From contig DAOTVP010000011.1 in NCBI GenBank assembly GCA_034436155.1, forward strand, positions 1-64,000: a DNA stretch of 64,000 bases, read 5' to 3'. How positions within the stretch are numbered: position 1 is the first letter of the stretch; the number at the start of each line of letters is the position of its first letter. A model generated the notes under the pieces. The model was not told the DNA's origin, made no database searches, and saw only the letters and a program-made list of their open reading frames with translations. Of the stretch, positions 43,165-52,592 are shown piece after piece. The stretch is from GCA-2794515 sp034436155. GTDB lineage: Bacteria; Chloroflexota; Anaerolineae; Aggregatilineales; Phototrophicaceae. Both the position numbers and the translations under genes were made by a program.

Positions 43165-44406
43165 TTAGATGGGTTTCAACACGCGGTCATCGCGTAATTT
43201 TTTCACGAGGATGACCAACCCATCGTTATAGACCTCTTGAACCGATTCTCGCCATGCGGGAATTTTGATGTCTTTCACATCGGTGACATCATACCCTGTA
43301 TCGATAAACGAGGTGCGAATCGCGTCTGGGGTGGATGTGGGTAAGAAGATGAAACTCACCTCGCTTTGTAATTCTTTCGAGGCATTTTCAATAGTTTGTG
43401 CCAGCGCATACACCGCCTGGGGGCGTTCTGGCATGTCATCAATGAAAATTTCATCCACACGGGTGATGAGGTTTTCCACTTGCCAACCGACCACCGCCAC
43501 AATCCGACCATCTTTTTCGGCAATCATATAACTCTTTTGCCCAAAGTTCATCATCACATCAGAACGACTGATATTTTTGCCCGTTGCCCGCGAGAGATAC
43601 CCCGCAATCAATTCGGCATTATTGGGCATACCGCGTTTGACGACCACCGTCGCACCTGTGAGTGGCGCTGTGACCGGTTTTGGCGCAGGGGTAGGGGCTG
43701 GTGCTGGCGCAGGTGTCCCCGCAGGTTTGGGCGTGGATGTTCCCGTAGGTTGTGGTGTCGGTGTCGCAACGGGTTTAGGAGCTGGTTCTGGCGTTGGGAT
43801 AGCATTCGGTGGCAGATTATTCCACGCAATCTGCACTTGCTTCCATGTTTCTTCGAGGTTGCCATCATTATGAATGACGGTATTGGCGGCTTTCACCTTC
43901 TCTTTTTGCGAATTTTGCCCCAAAATGCGTTGCTTGGCTTCTTCTTCGGTCATTTTACGCTTCTGGATGAGGCGTAAGTATTGCGATTTGGGGGTTGCAT
44001 CCACCACCCATATCGTGTCGCACGCCTTCGCCAAATCACCCTCGAGCAATTTAATCGCCTCGATGACGACAATCGGTTGTTTGGCACGCCCGACAAGGAT
44101 ATTAATCGCTTGCCCAACTGAGGGATGAATAATGCCTTCGAGTTTGGCGAGTAGGGCAGGGTTGCCGAATACCATCTTGCCCAACAACCCACGATTAATC
44201 GTTTTATCGGGATTGAGGATGACTTGCCCGAATGTTTCGATAATGGGTTTATAGGCGGGCGCGCCCGGAGCCATCACCTGATGCGTCAATCCATCAGCAT
44301 CAATGGTATATGCACCCAAATGTTGTAACATTTGCCTCACGACACTTTTGCCAACCGCAATGTTCCCCGTGAGACCAATCACGTATTTATTGCCAAAACG
44401 ACTCAC
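43165..44406 (-). CDS. coaE: Dephospho-CoA kinase fused to a GNAT-like domain
   Basis: CoaE phosphorylates dephospho-CoA in the last step of CoA synthesis. Residues ~1-200 are a complete kinase: P-loop IGLTGNIAVGKSVV, DADGLTHQVMAPG, and the lid region QKRKMTEEEAKQRILGQ. A ~50-residue Pro/Ala/Thr linker follows, then a ~165-residue C-terminal domain with GNAT-like strand pattern (SYMIAEKDGRIVAVVGWQV, VDEIFIDDMPERPQAVYALAQTI). Acetyl-CoA-using acetyltransferases make a functional link to CoA plausible. The start is set at GTG 44406, where GGGGAGG lies 7 bases upstream; an in-frame ATG at 44424 overlaps that ribosome site. Confidence 0.9.
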   Translation of the reverse strand: MSRFGNKYVIGLTGNIAVGKSVVRQMLQHLGAYTIDADGLTHQVMAPGAPAYKPIIETFGQVILNPDKTINRGLLGKMVFGNPALLAKLEGIIHPSVGQAINILVGRAKQPIVVIEAIKLLEGDLAKACDTIWVVDATPKSQYLRLIQKRKMTEEEAKQRILGQNSQKEKVKAANTVIHNDGNLEETWKQVQIAWNNLPPNAIPTPEPAPKPVATPTPQPTGTSTPKPAGTPAPAPAPTPAPKPVTAPLTGATVVVKRGMPNNAELIAGYLSRATGKNISRSDVMMNFGQKSYMIAEKDGRIVAVVGWQVENLITRVDEIFIDDMPERPQAVYALAQTIENASKELQSEVSFIFLPTSTPDAIRTSFIDTGYDVTDVKDIKIPAWRESVQEVYNDGLVILVKKLRDDRVLKPI

Positions 44407-44517
44407 GGCTATACCTCCCCGCATCTATTTTGATAAGTTTGTCTATCACACATAAGTCCATCTCTTGTGTTTTTTATGATTATAAGTCTAGCCCATTTTA
44501 GCAAATTGCACCACTAT

Positions 44518-44631
44518 CTACCAAAAAGATTTCAAACTTCTTTCAAACTCGGCGAGTGCTTCGGGCATATTCGCCCGCCCATAGCCGATTCGCACATGTT
44601 TATCCCCATAAAAAAAGCACGTACTGGGCAT
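44518..44631 (-). pseudogene. C-terminal remnant of a PLP aminotransferase
   Basis: On the minus strand, ending at TAG 44518-44520, one frame reads FFYGDKHVRIGYG then RANMPEALAEFERSLKSFW. This is the typical last ~30 residues of class I/II aminotransferases (HxRIGxGR and a closing helix). Nothing upstream continues the gene, so only the tail remains. It lies in the 366-bp gap 44407-44772. The rest of that gap shows no gene; a 25-codon frame beginning MALLGLNAHKW (about 44590-44670) overlaps it in another frame and is not convincing. Confidence 0.6.
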
Positions 44632-44772
44632 TCACCCGCTTTACCCATTTATGCGCGTTAAGTCCTAATAGTGCCATTTCTCAATTATCCTTTTGTATAA
44701 TAGGAATTGTCGCTTCAATTATTGGTAAACAGAGGGATACATCCTCAATTCTACAGAAAAGCATCTTCATAT

Positions 44773-46086
44773 ATGACCACACAAGCCCGCATGATTGGCT
44801 CAGTATCTTCCAGAAGCCTCGTAGACCGCACCCCATTTTTTTACGGATGGGTGATATGGGTCGCCGCAACCGTGAGCATCATCGCATCTGCACCTGCACA
44901 AGCCTTTAGTTATTCACTCTTCATTGACCATTATATAACCGATTTCGCCATAGACCGCCAGACGGTATCGGGTTTATTTGGATTAGGCACATTCATCGCC
45001 GCCCTCAGTTTGTCGTGGGTGGGCAAGCAAATAGACCATCGCGGCAGTCGTTTGGTGGGGATGGTGGTGGGGGTATTATTTGTGATTGCCCTCATGACAT
45101 CGGCGCTGGTGGTGGGACCGTTCACGTTGTTGCTCAGCTTTATCGCCATGCGGACACTCGGACACGGCGCGATTATGGTGGTTGGCACAACGGCAATCGG
45201 CAAGTGGTGGCGTGCCAAACGCGCTTGGGTGATTGGCTTGGCGTTGGTGGCATTTGCGCTATTCCAAACTGAATATTTGCATGTGCTACAACGCTTGATA
45301 GATGGTGTGGGTTGGCGTTGGACATGGGTGATTTTATCGGGCATGGTTGCAATCGGATTCTTGCCGATTTGGTGGTTGCTGATGCGTGACCGCCCCGAAC
45401 AATTTGGGATGTTGCCCGATAATATGTCGGCGTATCATCCGCACGCCATGATGACCACCACCGAAATGTTCCCTGTCAGCACCGAAGACAATTGGACACT
45501 CCAAGAGGCGCGACGGTTGCCCCTTTTTTGGATATTCGTCTTTGGGCGCTATTTTTCATCTACATGGGGATCTGGATTGGTGTTTCATCAAGTCTCGATT
45601 TTCGCCGCACAAGGACACGATAACACCGTTGTCGCATCGGCGTATGGATTATTGGCGATGGTGAACGCCATTACTACGCTGATTATCGGACGCACCATGA
45701 GCAAATTCCGCCTCAGTTGGATGATGTCGGTGCAAATTATGATGATGGTGATATTATTCGCGCTCGCCATGACGATGAAGCAGATGTGGATGGTGCATGT
45801 ATATGCCATTACTTTCGGGGTGATATTCGCGCTGGGGGGCATTTTGGATAACAACATCTGGGCAGAGATGTTCGGACGTGAGCATCTGGGCGCGATTCGC
45901 GGATTCACAGCGATGTTCATCATTTTCGGTACATCGAGCGGTCCGTGGGTGTTCGGCGTGGTTTACGACTTATTGGGCGGTTATGAGGGGATTTTATTGG
46001 CGGGCATCGTCATCGGATTTTTGCCCATGCTATTGGGGCTGATGATAAACAAACCCCGCCCGCATTATCCTCAAAACGGCGGATAG
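44773..46086 (+). CDS. Major facilitator superfamily transporter
   Basis: About 437 residues with twelve membrane helices in two halves separated by a loop (LMRDRPEQFGMLPDNMSAY...), the monocarboxylate/oxalate-formate-like MFS layout. The N-terminal motif FFYGWVIWVAATVSIIAS fits that group, and GLFGLGTFIAALSLSWVGKQIDHRGSR is the family's loop 2-3 signature (G...D..G.R). ATG 44773 is chosen by homology of the N-terminus, though its ribosome site is weak. Substrate is unknown, perhaps an organic acid. A family A repeat pair follows 25 bp after the stop. Confidence 0.88.
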   Translation: MTTQARMIGSVSSRSLVDRTPFFYGWVIWVAATVSIIASAPAQAFSYSLFIDHYITDFAIDRQTVSGLFGLGTFIAALSLSWVGKQIDHRGSRLVGMVVGVLFVIALMTSALVVGPFTLLLSFIAMRTLGHGAIMVVGTTAIGKWWRAKRAWVIGLALVAFALFQTEYLHVLQRLIDGVGWRWTWVILSGMVAIGFLPIWWLLMRDRPEQFGMLPDNMSAYHPHAMMTTTEMFPVSTEDNWTLQEARRLPLFWIFVFGRYFSSTWGSGLVFHQVSIFAAQGHDNTVVASAYGLLAMVNAITTLIIGRTMSKFRLSWMMSVQIMMMVILFALAMTMKQMWMVHVYAITFGVIFALGGILDNNIWAEMFGREHLGAIRGFTAMFIIFGTSSGPWVFGVVYDLLGGYEGILLAGIVIGFLPMLLGLMINKPRPHYPQNGG

Positions 46087-46110
46087 ATGCGACTGTACCG
46101 ACAGCATTTA

Positions 46111-46218
46111 GGGCGGATATACGAGGCTGATGCCTCTAATCCGCCCATACAAATCCAAAAATATATCCACACTGCGAGTCTGTACGGGACGATTAGCGCG
46201 AAGCGCGTATATCGTCCC
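46111..46218. repeat. Family A repeat, inverted pair
   Basis: Forward copy 46111-46146 (outer GGGCGGAT/ATCCGCCC, inner GAGGC/GCCTC) and reverse copy 46186-46218 (outer GGGACGAT/ATCGTCCC, inner CGCG/CGCG). They lie between the convergent MFS and ABC permease genes. Confidence 0.9.
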
Positions 46219-46247
46219 TGAAACCCTACCGCGCCTATTGAATCCTG

Positions 46248-49031
46248 TTATTCATAGCGCAACACGTTTAACGGTTTTTCGCCAGATGCGCCCCATGCGG
46301 TGGTCATGGCGGCGACCAGCGCAATCCCCACACACATCAACATTAACAAGAATGCCGTCCCGTAGGGGATGATAGACCCCGCACCGGGCAATTGGCTAAT
46401 CGAAATCGCCAAACCGATCAGACCCAATCCAACACCCAACAACCCGCCGATGAAACCCATGATGGCGTTTTCGAGCAACAACATGCCCAACACGCGCTCA
46501 CGTTGAACGCCGACCGTCTTCATTACTGCGATTTCTTTACGCCGTTCAATCGTTGCTAATGCCACCGAATTGGCAATCACCACCCCGCCGACAATCAGAC
46601 TGAGCGCCGTCACCAAAATCGGCATTGCCGTCAATTGACCCAAAATGGCATTGATGAAGATATTCAAGAATCGCGCCTCTATCATGAATACGCCCGGTAT
46701 TTTGGATAAGGCGTTTCGCAATTCGGGGATGTTATCTTCGTTGATATTCAACACAACACCGACTGAGAAGGGTTGAACACCTTCTACCGATCCTGTTGGA
46801 ATATAGGGGGTGGGGGGTTGCGTGATGACGGTAGGCGCTTCGGATAACCCGACAAGGGTGAAGCTATACTCGCGGTTATTATTGGCACGTAGGGTAATCA
46901 CATCGCCGATTTGCAAGTTTGCGGAATCTGTTCTGCTATCGCGCGGGATGACGATCACCGCTTGACCCGCATCATCGGCATTGAGTTGTCGTCCATTGCC
47001 TGCGTTAAAAGTCACTTCGGGCAAGTTATTGGTCACATCGCGTTCTGTGATTTGCGTGAAGATGCCATCAATCAGTGTGCCGTTATTTTGCATTATCATG
47101 CCATTGATTTCATCTTTGGTGAGGATTGTACCGTCACTTTTTGTCACCGAGACCAAATCCATTTGGTGCAAACGGGTGAGGGTGTAGTTATTCACACCTT
47201 CTTGTTCATCTAAAATGGTCTGAATCGTATCGGTTGACCCGCCGCCAAATGTCTGAATGAGGACATTCCCGCCCAAGCCCGTCGAGACCAATTGATTAAT
47301 GGCACGGTTGGCAGAATCGGCTAAGAGTGTGACCAGACTGAGCGAAAACACACCCACCACCAACGCCAATAGGGTGAACGCGCCCCGTCTGCGCCCGACC
47401 AACACGGCTTTCAGCGAGAGTCGCAAATCTATCCAACCAAAAGCGGGGAAGAATTTCCCAGTGAGCCACAACAACAGTTGCAACACCAAATAGAAAAACC
47501 CCGCCATGAAAAATGTGCCAATCACCACGCCAAACGCCAAGCCCGGATTGCCCAAAATGCCACCCGCGATTATCGTTAATGCGATAATCACAATCAACAA
47601 CGCGCCGAGTGACCGCAACAAACCTGTTCGCGGGATGATGTCATCATTCGGGCGCAAGACGATGCCCGGTCGCACTTGACCCGCGCTGAGGGTGGGTAAA
47701 AATCCGAACACGGTTGTGACCAACGCGCCGACAATCAACCCCGTGATGGCGGGTTCTGGCGTGATGCGGAAGGGAAGCGTTTGCCCCAACAGCGTCTCTG
47801 CCGAGCCTTTGATGACGAAGGTCAAGCCCCATCCCAACACAATCCCGAATAGACTGCCGATAACGCCCATGATGAAGGCTTGCACGAGGAACAGCATCGT
47901 CACCTGATTGGCTTGTAAGCCGATGGTTTTCAGGACGGCAACTTCGAGTGTGCGCCGACGCACCACCACCTGCATGGTATTGACAATGCCGATACTGCCC
48001 AACAGCAACGATACCAAACCCATCACCGTCAACAATTGGTCGAGCAAATCCGACACAAATTGATTGCGTTCTGCCACATCTAAGGTGGTTGTGAATGTCA
48101 AAAACGGATAGTCTTTTTCGAATTGTTCAGCAATTTGGGCGATGAGTTCATCATTCGGATTTTCGAGCGCCATATACACTTTTTCCACGCGCTCTTCAAT
48201 GCCAAATAGAGGTATGGCGCTGGTATCGACATAATAAAATCCAAAGATGCCCGCTAACACGCTATCAAAACCCGCTTCGACTTCTGTGGGGACGATACCC
48301 GTCACGGTGAATTCGTCCTCAATCCCGCTTAGGCGGATGCTATCACCCACTTCTGCGCGTAAATTCCGCGCCACATTATCACTGAGGACGATGCTATTGG
48401 GTGTCGGGAATAAATCGGATAGGAGCGTGCCATCGTTGGCGCGAATTTCACCTACCAACGGATAGGTTTGGCTATCGATCATGATAGGCGTGAGGTTGGT
48501 GGCACGTAAATTGGTACGGGGTAATTCGCCGATTGTCCCAACACCAAAATTGGTGAAAATGGCGGCGATATCTACCACCTGATACCCATACGTAAACTTC
48601 ACCGCTTGCGAGATATTCTCTTCTGCCCATTGGGCTAAAATCTCACGTCCCCGCTCACCAAAATAACGGGTGCTTTGACCAAAAACGGTCGTGCCTTCGA
48701 TAATTTCTAATAGACCGCTATCCACCGCCTGTTTTTCAACGAGTTCACCTAACGATTCAAATTCTTCAAAATTGAAATCGCCATCCCGCCCTGGTCTGAT
48801 ATTCTCACTATTGAACACAAAACGCAAGTCGTTATCGAATTGAATATCGCCCTTATTCGTCTCGCGCAGGTTGCCCGTGAGCGTATCTTGAATCATCACA
48901 CCCAGCGTTTGTAGGCTGACAATCGCCGCCACGCCGACCGCAATACATAACAACGCGAAGAGTGTGCGTTGACCATTGACCCGCAGGTCATTCATCGAAT
49001 GGTTGATGTAAAACTTAAATTTTTCTATCAT
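46248..49031 (-). CDS. FtsX/MacB-type ABC permease (fused, two FtsX units)
   Basis: A 927-residue permease. It has an N-terminal helix (TLFALLCIAVGVAAIVSL), a MacB-like periplasmic domain, three helices around residues 335-470 (FtsX unit with VVRRRTLEVAVLKTIGL), another pair (~485-535), a second start-type helix (~563), a second outer domain and a final FtsX unit with ATIERRKEIAVMKTVGV. This double arrangement matches exporters of lipoproteins, peptides or antibiotics that work by mechanotransmission. The start at ATG 49031 has GGGGA upstream. It follows its ATPase by about 10 bp. Confidence 0.92.
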   Translation of the reverse strand: MIEKFKFYINHSMNDLRVNGQRTLFALLCIAVGVAAIVSLQTLGVMIQDTLTGNLRETNKGDIQFDNDLRFVFNSENIRPGRDGDFNFEEFESLGELVEKQAVDSGLLEIIEGTTVFGQSTRYFGERGREILAQWAEENISQAVKFTYGYQVVDIAAIFTNFGVGTIGELPRTNLRATNLTPIMIDSQTYPLVGEIRANDGTLLSDLFPTPNSIVLSDNVARNLRAEVGDSIRLSGIEDEFTVTGIVPTEVEAGFDSVLAGIFGFYYVDTSAIPLFGIEERVEKVYMALENPNDELIAQIAEQFEKDYPFLTFTTTLDVAERNQFVSDLLDQLLTVMGLVSLLLGSIGIVNTMQVVVRRRTLEVAVLKTIGLQANQVTMLFLVQAFIMGVIGSLFGIVLGWGLTFVIKGSAETLLGQTLPFRITPEPAITGLIVGALVTTVFGFLPTLSAGQVRPGIVLRPNDDIIPRTGLLRSLGALLIVIIALTIIAGGILGNPGLAFGVVIGTFFMAGFFYLVLQLLLWLTGKFFPAFGWIDLRLSLKAVLVGRRRGAFTLLALVVGVFSLSLVTLLADSANRAINQLVSTGLGGNVLIQTFGGGSTDTIQTILDEQEGVNNYTLTRLHQMDLVSVTKSDGTILTKDEINGMIMQNNGTLIDGIFTQITERDVTNNLPEVTFNAGNGRQLNADDAGQAVIVIPRDSRTDSANLQIGDVITLRANNNREYSFTLVGLSEAPTVITQPPTPYIPTGSVEGVQPFSVGVVLNINEDNIPELRNALSKIPGVFMIEARFLNIFINAILGQLTAMPILVTALSLIVGGVVIANSVALATIERRKEIAVMKTVGVQRERVLGMLLLENAIMGFIGGLLGVGLGLIGLAISISQLPGAGSIIPYGTAFLLMLMCVGIALVAAMTTAWGASGEKPLNVLRYE

Positions 49032-49041
49032 CACATATCCC

Positions 49042-49815
49042 CTATTTATGAACGCTTTGCCATTCGCCCGTTGCGCGTTTTTCTTTGAGCATCTTGATAG
49101 CGGTCAATTCTGCGCTGGCTAACGGATTGGTATCTTCGGCAATCAGACCATCCACCAATGTCACCACACGGTCTACGTTGGCGGCAATATCGGGGCTATG
49201 CGTCACGATGATGATGGTGGTACTCAGTTCACGTTGCACATCGCGCAAGGCTTGCATCACCGTCTCGGTGGATGCGCTATCGAGGCTACCTGTCGGCTCA
49301 TCCGCCAACAGCAGGGCGGGGTTATTCGCCAATGCGCGTGCCAACGCCACTCGTTGTTGTTGACCACCCGATAGTTGGGTCGGACGGTGATGCAATCTAT
49401 CACCCAAGCCGAGCATTTCGAGCAATTCTTTGGCGCGTTTTTGTGGATTCACACGCCCTTTTTTCGAGAATTGTATCGGCAATGCCACATTCTCAATCGC
49501 CGTCAGCGTAGGGATGAGGTTGAAGAATTGAAACACGAAGCCGATTTTTTCGTTGCGGATGGTGGTCAGCGCCCGTTCCGATAGGTTGGTGATGTCTATG
49601 CCGTCAATCCATACCTTGCCCGATGTGGGCATATCCAAACCGCCAATCATCCCCAATAGGGTCGATTTACCACTCCCAGACGGTCCGATAATCCCCACAA
49701 ATTCGCCCCGTTTGACGCGCATCGTGATACCGCGCAAAGCGTGGACGGTGACTTCGCCACTTTGCAGGTCTTTTTTCACATCTTGTACATCTAAGACGAC
49801 TTGATTCTCACTCAT
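49042..49815 (-). CDS. ABC transporter ATPase (LolD/MacB type)
   Basis: About 257 residues. Walker A is GPSGSGKST, the Q-loop is FVFQFFNLIPTLTAIEN, the signature is LSGGQQQR, and Walker B is LLLADEPTGSLD with the D-loop typical of MacB/LolD/FtsE ATPases. It powers the adjoining permease. ATG 49815 (MSENQVVLDVQDV) fits the family start and has GGAG 12 bases upstream; in-frame ATGs further up to 49854 are possible. Confidence 0.94.
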   Translation of the reverse strand: MSENQVVLDVQDVKKDLQSGEVTVHALRGITMRVKRGEFVGIIGPSGSGKSTLLGMIGGLDMPTSGKVWIDGIDITNLSERALTTIRNEKIGFVFQFFNLIPTLTAIENVALPIQFSKKGRVNPQKRAKELLEMLGLGDRLHHRPTQLSGGQQQRVALARALANNPALLLADEPTGSLDSASTETVMQALRDVQRELSTTIIIVTHSPDIAANVDRVVTLVDGLIAEDTNPLASAELTAIKMLKEKRATGEWQSVHK

Positions 49816-49974
49816 GTGGTCATTTTGCTCCATGTTTTTTAGAAACGATTCCATACCATAGTGTACGTAAAAATCATGAAATAGTTGTGAGTGTTTTGTT
49901 ATGATTTATTGTGGACTTTTGTGAACCGTTATAAAATGATAATCTCGCTTATCATTGCTTGTGAGGTGAAAAAT

Positions 49975-50502
49975 ATGGGTAAGGTGCTATTGTATATCGC
50001 AATCAGCTTGGATGGATTTATTGCAACACCCGATGGCGGTGTGACGTGGTTGGATGGATTCAACCTGCCCGATGAAGATTATGGTTATAAAGCCATGTAT
50101 GACCGTCTGGGCGCGGTGGTGATGGGTGGCATCACCTATCGGCAGGTGTTGGGATTTGGGCATTGGTACGAGGGGGTTAAATCGTATATTGTCACACGCG
50201 GACAGTTGGATAATCCGCCACAAGGAGACGTGATAGCGTTTTCTGGTGATATGCGCGACCTGGTGACGAAAATCCGCGCCGAGACGGTTAAAGATATTTG
50301 GCTGATGGGCGGGGCGGATGTGGTGGCGCAATTCATGACGCACAATTTGATAGATGAATATCATATCAGCATCATTCCGGTTATTTTGGGGCGCGGGATA
50401 CCCCTTTTTACTGGTGCAACATTAGCCAATTCACAATCAGTCAAATTGGATAGTGTGAAGTCTTATCCGAATGGCGTGGTACAGGTGATTTATCATCGCT
50501 AA
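49975..50502 (+). CDS. Dihydrofolate reductase-like / RibD C-terminal domain protein
   Basis: A 175-residue NADPH-binding reductase of the DHFR superfamily. It begins KVLLYIAISLDGFIATPDGGVTWLD, contains VVMGGITYRQVLGFG and IWLMGGADVVAQFM, and has the closing IIPVILGRGIPLF, all of the YyaP/RibD-C group. The start at 49975 has GAGGTG upstream. These proteins are often mistaken for folate enzymes; the true substrate is unknown. It diverges from the ABC exporter and converges on a membrane pseudogene, overlapping its end by 4 bp. Confidence 0.9.
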   Translation: MGKVLLYIAISLDGFIATPDGGVTWLDGFNLPDEDYGYKAMYDRLGAVVMGGITYRQVLGFGHWYEGVKSYIVTRGQLDNPPQGDVIAFSGDMRDLVTKIRAETVKDIWLMGGADVVAQFMTHNLIDEYHISIIPVILGRGIPLFTGATLANSQSVKLDSVKSYPNGVVQVIYHR

Positions 50503-51415
50503 TACACCCACGCTATCCCTTCGCGCATGACTATCAATGCCAGTGGGATGATGAAAATCAGGGTCAATACGACAACCCCTAGCGGGTTATAGGCGGGCGC
50601 AATCGGTTGCGCCTCCTTATCCTCTGATTGAGGCATAATCGCGTTTTCGCGTCGGATGACCACCCAAACCACCACCATAATCACTGCTATCAGGCTGAAC
50701 ATTATCCCAAATTGTTGCGGATTGGTGAGTGTTCGGCTCAGGCGCAGGGTATGCGTCCCCGCGGGGATGATGTCGGTGCGGATGAAGCCAAAATCGCCAG
50801 ATGGGGATATGCCGAGTTGGGCATTATCGAGCGTGGCAACCCAACCCACGAAATAAAATTGGAAAATTTCGAGGCTGACATCGACATCCGATGAAATTTC
50901 GAGGATGTATTCTTCGGCGGTGCTTTTAATCGGTGTGAATCTCACGCCTTCGCCATACGCATCGGGATTCACGCGCATGGCAGGCGTGCCATTGATGAGG
51001 CTATCCACCAAAAAGCCTGTCGCAGGTGGTAGATTCGGCACAGTACGGGGCTTAAATTCGTTGGCGGATGTGGTGGCGAGGTCATTCGTCTCGAATTCGT
51101 AATACAGATAATCGCGGGCGGTGGCTTCTGATGGAAAATCGTCGCGCCATGTTATCACGGTGCTATGCCAACCCTGAACAATCAGCAACGCCATCAGGAG
51201 CGTCCCTATCCACCGATAGCGAATCGTGGATATGCCCGCGCCGAGCAACATCGCTAATCCAAGCGCGGTGATATTCAAAAATCGGGCGGGGAATATAAAC
51301 GTTTGCAATGGCTCAATGTTATCCCATAAAAATTACGATTGTGGGATGACCAAAAATAGCGCCCCCAACGTCAGGATGAGCCAGAAAGCAGATTCTGATA
51401 CTTGTTGAGGTGTGT

Positions 51416-51436
51416 GTAGGGGCATGATATATATCA
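51416..51436. repeat. Family C palindrome, one arm degraded
   Basis: GTAGGGGCATGATATA matches the left arm and core of the 18152 copy; the right arm is replaced by ATCAGATGG. It lies at the frame break of the membrane pseudogene. Confidence 0.6.
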
Positions 51437-51454
51437 GATGGAGTTGCTTGATCA

Positions 51455-51474
51455 GGACGCGCAGAAGCGCGTGC
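51455..51474. repeat. Family B palindrome in a pseudogene
   Basis: GGACGCGC/GCGCGTGC (one mismatch) with the trailing CGTACAG, as in the 11906 copy. It is translated in the 5' fragment of the broken membrane protein. Confidence 0.7.
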
Positions 51475-52434
51475 GTACAGGCTGAATAGGGCTAAAACAA
51501 TCACCGAAATCCACGTCACCACGCCCAATGTGAATCGTTCTGGCTGAATATTTAAGCCGAAATCATACGGTTGTAACCCGTTTAACAATTGCACCAACGT
51601 ATAAAAATGGTCTTGATAGCGCATGTGCGGATTGAATGGGATGGCATCCAGCGAGACAAAAGTCCGTTCCAACAACACAGGTATCCAAAAAAAGGCACTG
51701 GTCATAATGCCAATGATGAACACGCCCAGCGTCCCGCGCCAATAGGGATGTGATTTTCGCTGGAATATCACCATAAATATCAACCACGCCATTAATACCC
51801 CTACTCCCGAAATGGCGGTCAGATTATGCGACCACAGCAAGGCGAACAGGGCGATAACCGTCCAAATCATACCCTTGCGCGTGTGGCTATAACGGTCTAA
51901 TAACGCGAGGCTCATCGCCAACCATCCCATGCCCCATACGACAGGGAACGCACCCCGTCCGAGCGCCTCGTTGCCGATGAGGGCAGGCGCAAAGGTGAAC
52001 GCCGTTGCGCTGATGAGTGCGCTCATCAACCCCCAACGCCGATGCGCGTAGGTATACATCCCACATGTCCCGACATAAATGCCGATGAACCATGTGATTT
52101 TGAGCGCCCACACATCATGGATGAGGGGGATATGGCTGATGAGTCCCGCCACCACGTAAAACCCACTGGCGGTATATTGAAAGGTGGGTGCGCCATAGCC
52201 GTAATAAAAATGCTCCGCCCAACGCGGGAAAAATACACCATCTGCCCATTGCGATTTGAGTTCAAACACGCGCCAAAAATGGGCGGCGATATCTGCCCCT
52301 GCGGGTAGCCCTGTGTGAAGGATGGCGGGCAGAAATGCCAATAACGCGAGGATGAAACAGGCACTATATCCCGATAAATAGATGAGGGGAGTGGATTTTG
52401 GGGTCATCATTTTAGAGGTATTTTTAGATAAATA

Positions 52435-52580
52435 GGGCGGATATACGCGCTTGGCGCTAATCCGCCCGTACAAATTTTCAGATTTATCATGTGCGGATAT
52501 ACGCGCTTGGCACTAATCCGCCCGTGTAAATAAGTAGGCTGGTCGGGTTGGATTAGGGCAGGATGCCCGTATATTCGCCC
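52435..52580. repeat. Family A repeat, cluster of three
   Basis: Forward copies at 52435-52467 and 52491-52523 and a divergent reverse copy at 52541-52580 with the GGTCGGGTTGG arm. They separate ftsH (ending at 52593) from the downstream membrane pseudogene. Confidence 0.87.
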
Positions 52581-52592
52581 TTGTGATGATGC

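Larger units (their letters stand above)
50499..52410 (-). pseudogene. Multi-helix membrane protein, broken at palindromic repeats
   Basis: One ancestral gene now reads in two frames. The 5' part (52410 to ~51490) encodes about nine helices beginning MMTPKSTPLIYLSGYSAC, with the GADIAAHFWRVFELKSQW motif of YfhO/6-pyruvoyl-tetrahydropterin-synthase-related membrane proteins. At 51416-51474 a family B and a family C palindrome interrupt it and shift the frame. Beyond them another frame resumes with SESAFWLILTLGALFLVIP, meets an in-frame TAA (51345-51347 region, QS-stop-FLWDNIEP), and then continues LQTFIFPARFLN to the end with an outer domain and two last helices. A frameshift plus a nonsense codon make this non-functional, or two truncated proteins. 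Confidence 0.82.

Noticed and set aside
44590..44670. Small 25-codon frame MALLGLNAHKW on the minus strand
   Set aside because: It overlaps the aminotransferase remnant in another frame and has a poor ribosome site.
46911..47213. Plus-strand frames opposite the ABC permease
   Set aside because: Antisense shadows without motifs; the permease frame is complete.
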